A stretch of DNA of 64,000 bases from Pseudomonas saponiphila. Its GTDB lineage: Bacteria > Pseudomonadota > Gammaproteobacteria > Pseudomonadales > Pseudomonadaceae. A model generated the notes under the pieces. That model made no database searches and was not told the DNA's origin. It was given only the letters and a program-made list of their open reading frames with translations. The DNA is taken from NCBI RefSeq assembly GCF_900105185.1, contig NZ_FNTJ01000001.1, positions 3,864,501 to 3,928,500 on the forward strand. The letters are read 5' to 3'. Shown in pieces: positions 15,163 through 22,513 of this stretch; position 1 is the first letter of the stretch, and each line of letters opens with the position of its first letter. The position numbers and the translations under genes are program-made.

Positions 15163-16134
15163 CCGATGCGATTACAATCCAGAACCCGCGCAACCGGGGT
15201 GGAAGCACCGGTCACGTATTAGCGAAACGCTCGGTCACGTTCACCGAAATCCGCATGATGGCTTCAGCGCGAGCAGTGTTGCCGTCATCAAGACCCTGCT
15301 GGGTTGCGTGCTGCTGTCGATATTGCTGTTTTTCCTCAAGCGCCCGGCGCGATCGAGCCAATGGATCCAGGCGGCTATCTGCGCATTTCTTGGCATCTTT
15401 GTGCTGTTCCATTTCGAAACCTCCGCCTATCGACACTACGCAGCGGCAGGTGTGGTGGTGGTCCTGATGGCCAGCGCTTCCATTTCCTCGATCATTCTGG
15501 GGCGCATTGTTCTCAAGGACGCCATCACCGCGAACGCCAGCGTTGGCGCCGCACTGGCGATTGCCGGGATCTCGGTGATCTTCGGTGGCGACCTGCAACA
15601 GGGCTTTACCCTGCAAGGCGCGGCGCTTGCCTGCATGGCCGGCTGCGGCTACGGGGCCTTTTCGGTTGCCATGAAACGCATGGGGGTGTCGGGAGGACTG
15701 CATTTCACCCGCCAATTGTTGTTCTTCGGCGGCCTGTACCTGCTGATGCCGGCGGCGGCCGACGGCTTCACGATGGGCGACCTGTCGCCACTGGCGATCA
15801 CCGCCCTGCTGGCACTGGCCACCCTGCCGACCATCCTCGGCTTCTTCTGCACCACCAAGGCCATCGAATATCTCAAGCCATCCCAAGTGCAAGCGCTGGA
15901 GTTGACCGAGCCACTGTTCGCCGCGCTGCTGGCGTTTGTGGCACTCAATGAAGTTCCCCGTGAAAGCCTGTATGCAGGAGCGGCACTGATCATCCTCGGC
16001 CTGTGTTTCTCCAATGAACTGATTCGCTTGGGCAGCAAAGCCTCCGTCGCTTCGATCGAATGAGCTATTCTCGCCCCCCGAACCCGCCTGAAGATAACCA
16101 CAGGCACTGACCGCGCCATTGAAAGGACTCTCCC

Positions 16135-16794
16135 ATGAACAAGCTGACCTACGGCCTTTTTGCCTCGGCACTGGCCCTGTCTATCGACGTTACCCACGCC
16201 GCTTCCGTGGCCGAAGTGTTCAACGGCGAGATGTTGGGCACCAATCAGCGCTACTTTGAATCCGTCGCCGGAATCCCTCGGGAATCCTTCGGCGACGAGC
16301 ACAAGTTCAAAGTCCAGGGCTGCGACATCACCGCCACGGTCGAAGGTGGCACCGTCAGCAAACTGCGCATGGAACTGACGCCCAAGTGCCAGGCCGACCT
16401 GACCCAGTTCGTCGGCACCTTCGCCCCGGCTCCCGGCAAGCCGCTCACCGTAGGCGCCTTCAACGCATCGTCCGGTGGCGGCCTGAGCTACAGCGCCAGT
16501 TGCCTGAGCATGTGCGGCAACGCCGCCGACCCTTCCGTCTATGCCCACTGGGAAGGCCCGCGCGCCATAGGTTTCAGAGAGGTGCTGCTGGAGGTGGTCC
16601 TGGCCTCGGATCCCGCGCTCGACGCCGCCAACCAGTGGGAGGCGCAGATGCGCAAAGCGGAGGGCGAGGACTACGTGATGGAGACACGCTTCAACTGCGA
16701 TCGGAAATACGACGCCGCCGCGCAGAAGGCTTTTGAAAAGGTCCAGGTCAGCGCGGTCACCATCGGCACGGAACTCAAGGCTTCCGGCTGCTGA
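16135..16794 (+). CDS. Secreted protein of unknown function
   Basis: 219 residues with a signal peptide (MNKLTYGLFASALALSIDVTHA, cut after residue ~22). The mature part has cysteines at CDITATVEG, KCQADL, CLSMCG, FNCDRK and the C-terminal residue, enough for disulfides in the periplasm. I do not recognise the family. GGACTC precedes the ATG and a strong terminator follows. A decayed copy of this gene lies at 10688-10806. Confidence 0.75.
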   Translation: MNKLTYGLFASALALSIDVTHAASVAEVFNGEMLGTNQRYFESVAGIPRESFGDEHKFKVQGCDITATVEGGTVSKLRMELTPKCQADLTQFVGTFAPAPGKPLTVGAFNASSGGGLSYSASCLSMCGNAADPSVYAHWEGPRAIGFREVLLEVVLASDPALDAANQWEAQMRKAEGEDYVMETRFNCDRKYDAAAQKAFEKVQVSAVTIGTELKASGC

Positions 16795-16857
16795 GTTCGA
16801 CGACAGCGACAGAACAGCGGGCGTGGAACCGGTTTTCTGCAAGCCCCCAGCGCAAGC

Positions 16858-16887
16858 AAAAAGGCGACGCATTGCGTCGCCTTTTTT
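16858..16887 (+). terminator. Rho-independent terminator, usable both ways
   Basis: GGCGACGC-ATT-GCGTCGCC hairpin flanked by A5 on the left and T6 on the right, 68 bp after the secreted-protein gene. The same stem occurs at 24135-24163. Confidence 0.9.
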
Positions 16888-17001
16888 CGTATCTTCGGGA
16901 CTCGATCGCGGTGACTCAGGATCAAGCTGACGTACACATGGCACCCAATGAACAACCCACTACATGAATATCGGGCAACCAATAGCCAGGGAGAGCTCAG
17001 G

Positions 17002-17568
17002 ATGAGTCACTTGATAATTAACAGCTTGGTTGTCATCTGCTTTGCCATGGTGGGCTCCGGCTGCACATCCTATACCTCCAAGCCGCCAATCAATGAACAC
17101 TTCGAACCCAAAACAAAAGAAACAATCTCCAACTTCACTTATGAAATAGACTCGCCATGGAAAGACAGTCGCTTCAGAAAAAGCGCATACGAGGCGACAC
17201 AGAAAATCATTCCAAATGCACAAGACAATAGTTCACAGCTCACACCCACACCCACACCCACTCCAGAGTTAGAGATAAAAATTTCAGAGTTTTCATCTGG
17301 AGGAGCTTGCGTACAAGATTACTTGACCGGTTTGAGTCTTGGCTTGATTCCTAGCTGGTGTACAAGATCAAGAGTATTCAAGTTCGATTACATACTAAAC
17401 AACAACCACGGCTTTTGCAGACAGAAAACCTACTCGATAAATTCAACGGTATTTTCACACCTGACAGCGCTTCCATTCGCCCTGCTCAGCACTGAAAATC
17501 AACCATTAACTATTTATCAGGCTGCGTTAAAAGATTTTCTTCAAGAAGGTCAATGTACATCGCGCTAA
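17002..17568 (+). CDS. Small lipoprotein of unknown function
   Basis: 188 residues starting with a lipoprotein signal: VVICFAMVGSGC, lipobox cysteine at residue 21. The ATG at 17002 follows GGGAGAGCTCAGG; an upstream ATG at 16948 would bury the signal. A CACACC-type repeat near 17240 encodes a TPTPTPTP stretch. The segment YLTGLSLGLIPSWCTRSRVF recalls small Pseudomonas lipoproteins of unknown role. Base composition is much more AT-rich than nearby core genes, as expected of an acquired island. Its stop overlaps the stop of an immunity relic on the other strand. Confidence 0.7.
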   Translation: MSHLIINSLVVICFAMVGSGCTSYTSKPPINEHFEPKTKETISNFTYEIDSPWKDSRFRKSAYEATQKIIPNAQDNSSQLTPTPTPTPELEIKISEFSSGGACVQDYLTGLSLGLIPSWCTRSRVFKFDYILNNNHGFCRQKTYSINSTVFSHLTALPFALLSTENQPLTIYQAALKDFLQEGQCTSR

Positions 17569-17672
17569 CACCCCCTAATTAACTTCCAAATTACCCCCCA
17601 CTGCAATACAGCTAGCTTTTCCTTCATCCGCGCAGGAATTCTGTTCAAATCATCAATGGAATCCCAGTTCAC
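17565..17672 (-). pseudogene. Relic of a fourth effector-immunity gene (C-terminal part)
   Basis: Read leftward this stretch gives IDDLNRIPARMKEKLAVLQ then WGVIWKLIRGC and a stop. It matches the end of the immunity protein at 22124-22513 (IDDLNKIPARLKRKLAVLQ, WCVIWLLVG), and the DNA is also close. No start codon, ribosome site or first two helices remain. It is a truncated copy left at the edge of the island. Confidence 0.75.
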
Positions 17673-17716
17673 CGAAGAGTTTACCTACAGACTGCATTTA
17701 GTCTTCCTCCCAAAAA

Positions 17717-18112
17717 TCAAACACCAAGCTCTATTAGTTTTATCGCTACGGCAGATATCAGCAGTCCCACAATAAGTCCGCGCCCGACCCACTGCAATAC
17801 GGCAAAATTATTCTTCAATTTCCGCGGAAAATTAATCAGGTCCTCAACACTGACATCGCCATGCTTAAGATATACGCGTGGAAAGGTAACAATCGACGTC
17901 ACACCACCGACCAACAACAATATTCCCCAAGGACCGCCCTGCCTAAGCGGAGCCAGGCTCATCACGGCAGAACAGTGCTTAAGGCGCTCCAGAAACTCGT
18001 ATACCTGGGTATATGCCAAATACAGACAGACACCCACCCAAACGAAAATCCCAGATAGAGCAACAGCGCCTAGAAGTACAAAAAAATCATGCACGGTAGT
18101 GGTTAGATTCAT
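17717..18112 (-). CDS. Orphan immunity-like membrane protein (third copy)
   Basis: 131 residues with three hydrophobic helices (~10-35, ~60-78, ~105-126). It aligns along its length with the two proteins that follow the intact PAAR effectors: FVWVGVCLYLAYT, RQGGPWGILLLVG, TFPRVYLKHGDVSVEDL and KNNFAVLQW each have a counterpart, closest to the copy at 22124-22513 (FVWIGVCLHLAYT, TFPKIYLKHGAVCIDDL). Its ATG overlaps the stop of a broken toxin-tip relic, so it has lost its active partner. It may still protect against a matching toxin from relatives. Confidence 0.75.
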   Translation of the reverse strand: MNLTTTVHDFFVLLGAVALSGIFVWVGVCLYLAYTQVYEFLERLKHCSAVMSLAPLRQGGPWGILLLVGGVTSIVTFPRVYLKHGDVSVEDLINFPRKLKNNFAVLQWVGRGLIVGLLISAVAIKLIELGV

Positions 18113-18284
18113 TTCTGCATCTCATAGATCCTTTCCCCGACCTTTCCCCCACCAGACCACCTGCAGTGCCAGTAGCATAAGAACTAACCCCTACTACTAT
18201 CAGTCCACAAACCAGAGCTCCGGCCCACAGGGTAGGGACACCGCATCCTATAATGACGGAGCTTGCAACAGAATCAGTCGACCA
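18109..18284 (-). pseudogene. Relic of a third PAAR-effector toxin tip
   Basis: Read leftward, one frame gives SVIIGCGVPTLWAGALVCG then LIVVGVSSYATGTAGG, matching ALGVPTGGMATFICGLVVVG and its sequel in the effector at 22510-23958. Near the end the match moves to another frame, GKVGERIYEMQK and stop, matching VGEIVYESSR of the 18713 effector. So one net base has been lost. The stop overlaps the ATG of the next gene exactly as in the intact pairs. No PAAR part, start or ribosome site precedes it: it is a tip cassette without a carrier. Confidence 0.75.
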
Positions 18285-18323
18285 TCACCTAAAACGTAAA
18301 GCACATAAAGTGCCATCAACCGC

Positions 18324-18716
18324 TCACTTAACCCAGCCCATGTATTGACCGACAGACCACAGCAAAAGAAGCCCCCCCAAGAGAACTGCACCGGCTCGGT
18401 ACCAGACCACCAGCTTCCTTCTAAGGCGTCGGGGAAAGTTATTGATATCTTCGATGCTTGCGCCCCCATCACGGATGTACATCGCAGGCCAGGCAATCAC
18501 TCCAACAACACTCCCCATTAGAAACAGCCTCCCCGCTGGCCCGGCGCGCTTGAGCGAAGCTCTATTCATGATTGCGGGGCAGTTTTTAAGTCGCGCAAGC
18601 ATCTCATCCATTTCGGTATATGCCATATACAAACCAACTCCGAGCCAGACAATTAGCGCCCCAAACTCCGTCAAGCCCAGATAGAGAAATATCGTGCGCA
18701 ATACCTCATTACTCAT
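18324..18716 (-). CDS. Probable immunity protein for PAAR effector copy 1
   Basis: 130-residue membrane protein with three hydrophobic helices (~13-33, ~62-80, ~100-125). Its ATG overlaps the effector stop (18713-18716), so the two are translationally coupled. It is a paralogue of the genes at 17717 and 22124 (shared pattern YxAYTxxxExLxRLKxCxAxM). A membrane-embedded partner right behind a toxin with a hydrophobic tip is the usual arrangement for immunity to a pore-forming effector. Immunity is inference from position and topology. Confidence 0.75.
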   Translation of the reverse strand: MSNEVLRTIFLYLGLTEFGALIVWLGVGLYMAYTEMDEMLARLKNCPAIMNRASLKRAGPAGRLFLMGSVVGVIAWPAMYIRDGGASIEDINNFPRRLRRKLVVWYRAGAVLLGGLLLLWSVGQYMGWVK

Positions 18717-20158
18717 CGACTGCTCTCATAAACTATCTCTCCCACACCTTCACCCAAGGCGTCCCCCAAGCTACCCGCAACCCAAGACCCGACTCCCACC
18801 ACGCCAAGCCCGCATATCAAAGTCCCTGTTCCAGCACTTGGTACACCCAATGCCAAGCAAATGGGACCGGCCACCGGCGTCAATAATGTGCCAGCTGTCG
18901 CGCCGCCCAACACCGTCCCAATAAAGCTCCCTCCCTCTGTCAATCTCACCCGCTCACAAGCCTCAACATTGCCCGCCGTACACACCTCCTGAACCTTCAG
19001 ATACGAAGCGCCCCCACCCAACCCGACACCCAGCCAGCCCAAGTGCTTTACATACTGAGACGCCTTTGCCACGCCTTGCATATTCGTCGCATACCCCGGT
19101 ATCTGCCCCGGTGCCCCAGCCAACGTCCAGTGATGCACCAGGCTGCGGCTGGAAATCCCCAGCGCCGCTTTCAACTTGGGATGCTCGGGAAAGCTGATCC
19201 CCTTGCGGGTAAAGGCAGTCAACCGAGTATCCAACTGCGCCAGCAACCTTTTGCGCTCGGCAAAAAACTCGACAGAACGCAAATGCCCATGCTGCTGAAA
19301 AGTACGCCGATGCAAGCCCTCGATCTCCCGCAGCGAAGCTTTCACGTCCTCCAGGTTCTTGGCGAAGATCGCGGCGCCGACGCCCATCGCGGTCGATCCC
19401 TGGGAGGCAAAGGACTCCAGCAGATCACGATGGCGCGCCAGGAAAGCGGCCTCTTCATCGCTCATCGGCTCCAGTGCCGCGTTGACCTTTTCCGCTGCTT
19501 CCATCAGCCAGGTCTCCTCACGGGTGCACTGGTAGTTGGCCGGATCACTGAGAACGATCAATTGCCCGGGCTTGGCGTAGTCGCTGAGTTGCGGGTTGAG
19601 GCGGCGAAACTTCTCCAGCACCGCGCTATCGGGCGTGGCGAAGAGTATGGACTCCAGTACCGAGCGGGACATGGGCTGCTCGACGATATGAAACCCCGGC
19701 TCGACACCCTCCTGAAGGGCCGCCTTGGAAGCGGCCAACGGGCTTACCAGCGCATGGGCCGCCTGGGCTTTTTCCGTCAGCGCCGGATCGGCCAGCAGCG
19801 TGGCCATGCGCGACTCATCCACCGAGCCATCGGCGCGGACGGCGCCCAGCGTGGCGAAGTTGACGATGGCGGCGCCCTCGGCGGGCGCGAAAAGCGAGCC
19901 GCCAAAAGTATCGCCAGAGCCGCTGACGATGCTGCCGCCGTGGCTGGTGAGGCTGCCCACATGGGCCAGGGGCCGGCCATTGACCAGCACAGAAGGAAAT
20001 CCTGTGGTAATCACCGCGCCGCAGCCGCAAAGATCACCGACCCGGGCCGCGCCCATGCCGTTGATGATGACGTTGCTGGAAGCGGTAACGATGGGCGTGG
20101 TGCCGTGTCCCGGCAGCGGGCAGACATGGCTGTCGCCCAGGCGAGAAGAAGCGATCAT
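18713..20158 (-). CDS. PAAR-domain effector with hydrophobic toxin tip, copy 1
   Basis: 481 residues. Residues 1-~90 are a PAAR domain (DSHVCPLPGHGTTPIV, GMGAARVGDLCGCGAVITTG, PLAHVGSLTSHGG), the spike tip of type VI secretion. Residues ~155-200 look LysM-like (FRRLNPQLSDYAKPGQLIVLS), ~205-330 are charged helices, and ~370-481 hold glycine-rich hydrophobic helices able to insert in a membrane. It is nearly identical to the protein at 22510-23958 up to residue ~410, then differs. The ATG at 20158 follows GCAGGATGCCAA. No VgrG, Hcp or adaptor gene is in the window. Pore formation is inferred. Confidence 0.85.
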   Translation of the reverse strand: MIASSRLGDSHVCPLPGHGTTPIVTASSNVIINGMGAARVGDLCGCGAVITTGFPSVLVNGRPLAHVGSLTSHGGSIVSGSGDTFGGSLFAPAEGAAIVNFATLGAVRADGSVDESRMATLLADPALTEKAQAAHALVSPLAASKAALQEGVEPGFHIVEQPMSRSVLESILFATPDSAVLEKFRRLNPQLSDYAKPGQLIVLSDPANYQCTREETWLMEAAEKVNAALEPMSDEEAAFLARHRDLLESFASQGSTAMGVGAAIFAKNLEDVKASLREIEGLHRRTFQQHGHLRSVEFFAERKRLLAQLDTRLTAFTRKGISFPEHPKLKAALGISSRSLVHHWTLAGAPGQIPGYATNMQGVAKASQYVKHLGWLGVGLGGGASYLKVQEVCTAGNVEACERVRLTEGGSFIGTVLGGATAGTLLTPVAGPICLALGVPSAGTGTLICGLGVVGVGSWVAGSLGDALGEGVGEIVYESSR

Positions 20159-20180
20159 TTGGCATCCTGCGCTATGAGTG

Positions 20181-20201
20181 AAAAAACCTCCCATCCGGGA
20201 G
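20181..20201 (-). terminator. Terminator-like hairpin in the leader of PAAR effector copy 1
   Basis: Leftward strand: CTCCC-GGAT-GGGAG-G followed by six T, only 22 bp before the effector start codon. A promoter can hardly fit between T-run and start, so transcripts of the effector must pass it. It could be an attenuator or a shield against upstream read-through. The same structure precedes copy 2. Confidence 0.6.
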
Positions 20202-20438
20202 ACAGGGGACCCTAGCGCAGGAGTTCGGGCAGGACCTTAAGGAGATTCTCAAAAGGCGGTGAGCGGCGCTGAGGTCGGTGGCTGAGGCAGGATCACGAGC
20301 CCAGAACCGAGCCCTTGAAAGTGCCCCCGGCCAAGCCAGCCGCAGATCGAGACGCTTGGCTGGCCTAAGACGCAAAAAGCTTGAAGATCAACGCCCTACG
20401 AAACCACATTGACCCTCACGAAAGAAAACAGGCACTAC

Positions 20439-20693
20439 ATGGAAGACATTTCTGATTTGACCGAAGCCGAATTCATTTCCTTCGTCAACATCATACGAAC
20501 CGTCAGCAAGGGCGGGACGGACGATGAGCTAGGCGAGTTGCTTGAAAGGTTCAGCAAGCTCGCAGGCCATCCAGATGGCTACGACCTGATTTTCCACCCT
20601 GAGCCCGGCGCGGATAACTCCGCCGAGGGGGTCACCAGTACCCTGAAGGAATGGCGCAAAGCTCAGGGACTGCCGGGATTCAAGAACGGCTGA
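20439..20693 (+). CDS. Orphan colicin/pyocin-type (Im2/Im9-like) immunity protein
   Basis: 84-residue protein of the colicin E/pyocin S DNase immunity family: ISDLTEAEFISFVNIIR at the start, then HPDGYDLIFHPEPG, the toxin-binding helix III region (usually DLIYYPEPG), and VTSTLKEWRKAQGLPGFK. The family binds and blocks HNH nuclease domains of bacteriocins in the cytoplasm. No bacteriocin gene is next to it on either side, so it is an orphan. The ATG at 20439 has only a weak site (CAGG). Confidence 0.8.
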   Translation: MEDISDLTEAEFISFVNIIRTVSKGGTDDELGELLERFSKLAGHPDGYDLIFHPEPGADNSAEGVTSTLKEWRKAQGLPGFKNG

Positions 20694-20723
20694 TTGAATT
20701 CACCCCCAGGCCCTGTAGTGACT

Positions 20724-20768
20724 CAACGAGTAACTTCAATACATTGAAAAACGGCGATTAACTCGTTG
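20724..20768. repeat. Inverted repeat ahead of hsp20
   Basis: CAACGAGT (20724-20731) and ACTCGTTG (20761-20768) are perfect inverted arms, enclosing the smaller dyad TTCAATACATTGAA. It sits in the AT-rich gap between the colicin-type immunity gene and hsp20. It could be an operator or mark an old insertion end; I cannot tell which. Confidence 0.45.
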
Positions 20769-20800
20769 AAATTGATAGATAAAATCAATTTTTTTGAGCT

Positions 20801-20897
20801 CTTGAAGTTTTGCTTCCGGCACATACCTAGGTTCTTGCGTGGTGCCGAATGCGGGCCGCGCCTCAAATCACTTGGAGAAACCTCAGGAGATTTTGCA
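20801..20897 (+). promoter_or_regulatory. Possible heat-shock promoter and RNA thermometer of hsp20
   Basis: CTTGAAG (20801-20807) with CACATACC 12 bp later is a fair sigma-32-type promoter. In the leader, CTTGGAG (20871-20877) can pair imperfectly with CTCAGGAG (20882-20889) across an AAAC loop, which hides the AGGAG ribosome site. ROSE thermometers of ibpA genes work this way. The stem is short and mismatched, so the call is tentative. Confidence 0.4.
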
Positions 20898-21356
20898 ATG
20901 GCTACTACCCTTTCGTTGGCCCCACTTTTCCGCCACTCGGTCGGCTTTGACCGTTTCAACGACCTTTTTGAATCGGCGCTTCGCAGTGAGGCCGGTACTT
21001 CCTATCCTCCGCACAACGTCGAAAAGCACGGTGATGACCACTACCGGATCGTTATCGCGGTAGCAGGCCTGGCCGAAGAGGATCTGGACATTCAGGTTGA
21101 AAAAGGTGTGTTGACCGTCACCGGTGACAAGCGAGAAAGCAACGGAGCCGTCACTTACCTGCATCAAGGTATCGCACAGCGGGCATTCCGGCTGTCGTTC
21201 CGCTTGATGGATCACATCGAGGTGGAGGGTGCGAAGCTCACCAACGGTCTGCTGAGCATCGACCTGCTCAGGGTCGTACCGGAGGAAGCGAAGCCTAAAC
21301 GCATCATGATCGGGGGAGCTGAGGCTGCTGACTCGAAGCCGGTCAGCGAGCAGTAA
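20898..21356 (+). CDS. Small heat-shock protein, Hsp20/IbpA family
   Basis: 152-residue alpha-crystallin-type chaperone. The N-terminus is IbpA-like (LAPLFRHSVGFDRFNDLFESAL), and the crystallin core runs from YPPHNVEKHGDDHYRIVIAVAG to LTNGLLSIDLLRVVPEEAKPKRI, with GVLTVTGDK in the middle. It holds unfolded proteins during heat stress. The ATG at 20898 follows AGGAGA. Its place inside the effector island, between an immunity gene and a pseudogene, is unusual; it may be an extra copy of ibpA. Confidence 0.9.
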   Translation: MATTLSLAPLFRHSVGFDRFNDLFESALRSEAGTSYPPHNVEKHGDDHYRIVIAVAGLAEEDLDIQVEKGVLTVTGDKRESNGAVTYLHQGIAQRAFRLSFRLMDHIEVEGAKLTNGLLSIDLLRVVPEEAKPKRIMIGGAEAADSKPVSEQ

Positions 21357-21366
21357 CCGGCATGGG

Positions 21367-21394
21367 GAGGCGCTCTGCGGAGCGCCTCTTTTTT
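21367..21394 (+). terminator. Rho-independent terminator of hsp20
   Basis: GAGGCGCT-CTGCGG-AGCGCCTC stem of 8 bp followed by six T, 10 bp after the hsp20 stop. Confidence 0.92.
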
Positions 21395-21485
21395 GTCGAG
21401 TACCCAGTCCCGCCATTATTGCGAGCGCTCCTTTATGACCGGGCGAATCCCACCTGCAAGTCCGCCGATGCCCTGATGAATGGCT

Positions 21486-22118
21486 TCAGCCGAAAGGCCC
21501 GTTATAGCCCAGGATCAAGGCTGCGCCTCTTGCAGATTTCCCCGATGTGGCACCTGCATGCAACGGGTACGACGGACATACCCCTACGCCGCGCTACAGA
21601 GCCGTTGCTTGCACTTTCGCCTCATCCTCGGCACGAAGCCCCGGCAACCTCAGCACACCGTGCAAGCCCGCCGCCATGCCGACCAGTTTCCCGTAATCCC
21701 TAAGCTGCTGATCGACAGCTTCCAGCAACGCCTTTCGCCGTTGCTCGTTGTCTCGCCGCAGGTGACGGACATGGCGTTCGTAAGCACCACTGTCGATCAA
21801 CGAAGCGAGCACGCTCTGCTCCCAGCGCGGTGAGTGACGGTCGGTCAGCCGCTTGGCTTCGCGGAACACATGAACCAGCTCTCGCGGGAGCACCAGGTAA
21901 CCCAGGCGCAATTGTGGCGAAAGTGCTTTGGAAAAGGTCCCGACATAGATGACCCGCGCCTGCGTATCCATGGACTGCAGTGCATCGATGAGGCGCTGGC
22001 CGTAGCGGAACTCGCCGCCGTAATCGTGTTCAATGATCCAGGCATCATGGCGACTCGCCCATTCCAGCAGCTGCAGGCGGCGCGCGACGGGTAACACCGC
22101 GCCCATGGGGTCAACACA
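21486..22118 (-). pseudogene. Truncated MocR-like (GntR/aminotransferase) regulator
   Basis: Leftward it encodes the C-terminal aminotransferase-like half of a MocR/PdxR regulator: PMGAVLPVARRLQLLEWASR, IIEHDYGGEFRY, VIYVGTFSKALSPQLRLGYL (with the PLP lysine) and AAGLHGVLRLPGL. A stop at 21594-21596 interrupts it, yet the frame continues RGVGVCPSYPLHA and ALILGY, the usual family ending, to a stop at 21486. The N-terminal winged helix and half the domain are missing; homology begins right after the immunity gene ends at 22124. The island seems to have replaced the front of this gene. Confidence 0.8.
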
Positions 22119-22123
22119 ATGCC

Positions 22124-22513
22124 TCACCCGCCATAAAGCTTTATACCTGCAGCACAGACCAACATCCCAACTAATAACCAGATTACACACCACTGTAATA
22201 CTGCTAGCTTTCTCTTGAGTCGCGCAGGGATTTTGTTCAAATCATCAATGCAAACCGCGCCATGCTTAAGATAGATCTTTGGAAAAGTAACGACCCCTGA
22301 TATCCGTCCTACTAATAATAGTTTGCCAAAGGGCCCACCATGCATCAGTGGAGCGCGGTTCATAATTGCTGATGAATTCTTCAACAACTCCAACATTTCA
22401 TCCATTCGGGTATATGCCAGATGCAGACACACACCGATCCAAACAAACACCCCCAGAACAACCAATCCAGATGCGACACCTAAAACGACTTCAATAGAAG
22501 TAATCGAACTCAT
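22124..22513 (-). CDS. Probable immunity protein for PAAR effector copy 2
   Basis: 129 residues, three hydrophobic helices, same family as the genes at 17717 and 18324. The ATG overlaps the effector stop by 4 bp (22510-22513). It is more like the orphan at 17717 than the immunity gene of copy 1, consistent with partner-specific divergence. Membrane location suits a defence against a pore-forming tip. Assignment is by position and topology. Confidence 0.75.
   Translation of the reverse strand: MSSITSIEVVLGVASGLVVLGVFVWIGVCLHLAYTRMDEMLELLKNSSAIMNRAPLMHGGPFGKLLLVGRISGVVTFPKIYLKHGAVCIDDLNKIPARLKRKLAVLQWCVIWLLVGMLVCAAGIKLYGG

Larger units (their letters stand above)
12615..15255 (+). mobile_element. 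IS21-family insertion sequence, 2641 bp
   Basis: The ends are TGCGGATTTCGG (left) and CCGAAATCCGCA (right), perfect 12-bp inverted repeats with TG/CA tips. Direct repeats TGATGGC at 12608-12614 and 15256-15262 are the target duplication. Internal repeats of the GTGACCG...TTTCG kind at both ends (12635-12760, 15205-15245) look like the multiple transposase sites of IS21 elements. It carries istA and istB and appears intact. Confidence 0.93.
12516..16063 (+). pseudogene. EamA/DMT-family exporter gene split by an IS21 element
   Basis: The first 33 codons lie at 12516-12614 and the rest at 15263-16063. Removing the element and one copy of the 7-bp duplication TGATGGC rejoins them exactly in frame to 299 codons: ten hydrophobic helices in two EamA repeats (for example ISSIILGRIVLKDAITANASVG and LTEPLFAALLAFVALNE). 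The intact protein would be a drug/metabolite exporter. The lack of any other damage points to recent insertion. A product starting at a downstream GTG (15308) would lack the first helix or two and is unlikely to work. Confidence 0.88.

Noticed and set aside
15308..16063. A separate short EamA transporter gene
   Set aside because: It is the 3-prime part of the split exporter; its frame continues exactly from 12516-12614 when the IS is removed.
20439..20693. The small immunity gene as partner of a PAAR effector
   Set aside because: It is on the opposite strand, soluble, and belongs to the DNase-colicin immunity family, whereas the PAAR tips look membrane-active and have their own membrane partners.
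21486..22118. A third effector-linked gene at this place
   Set aside because: The translation is aminotransferase-like MocR sequence with a missing front and an internal stop, not a toxin or immunity protein.
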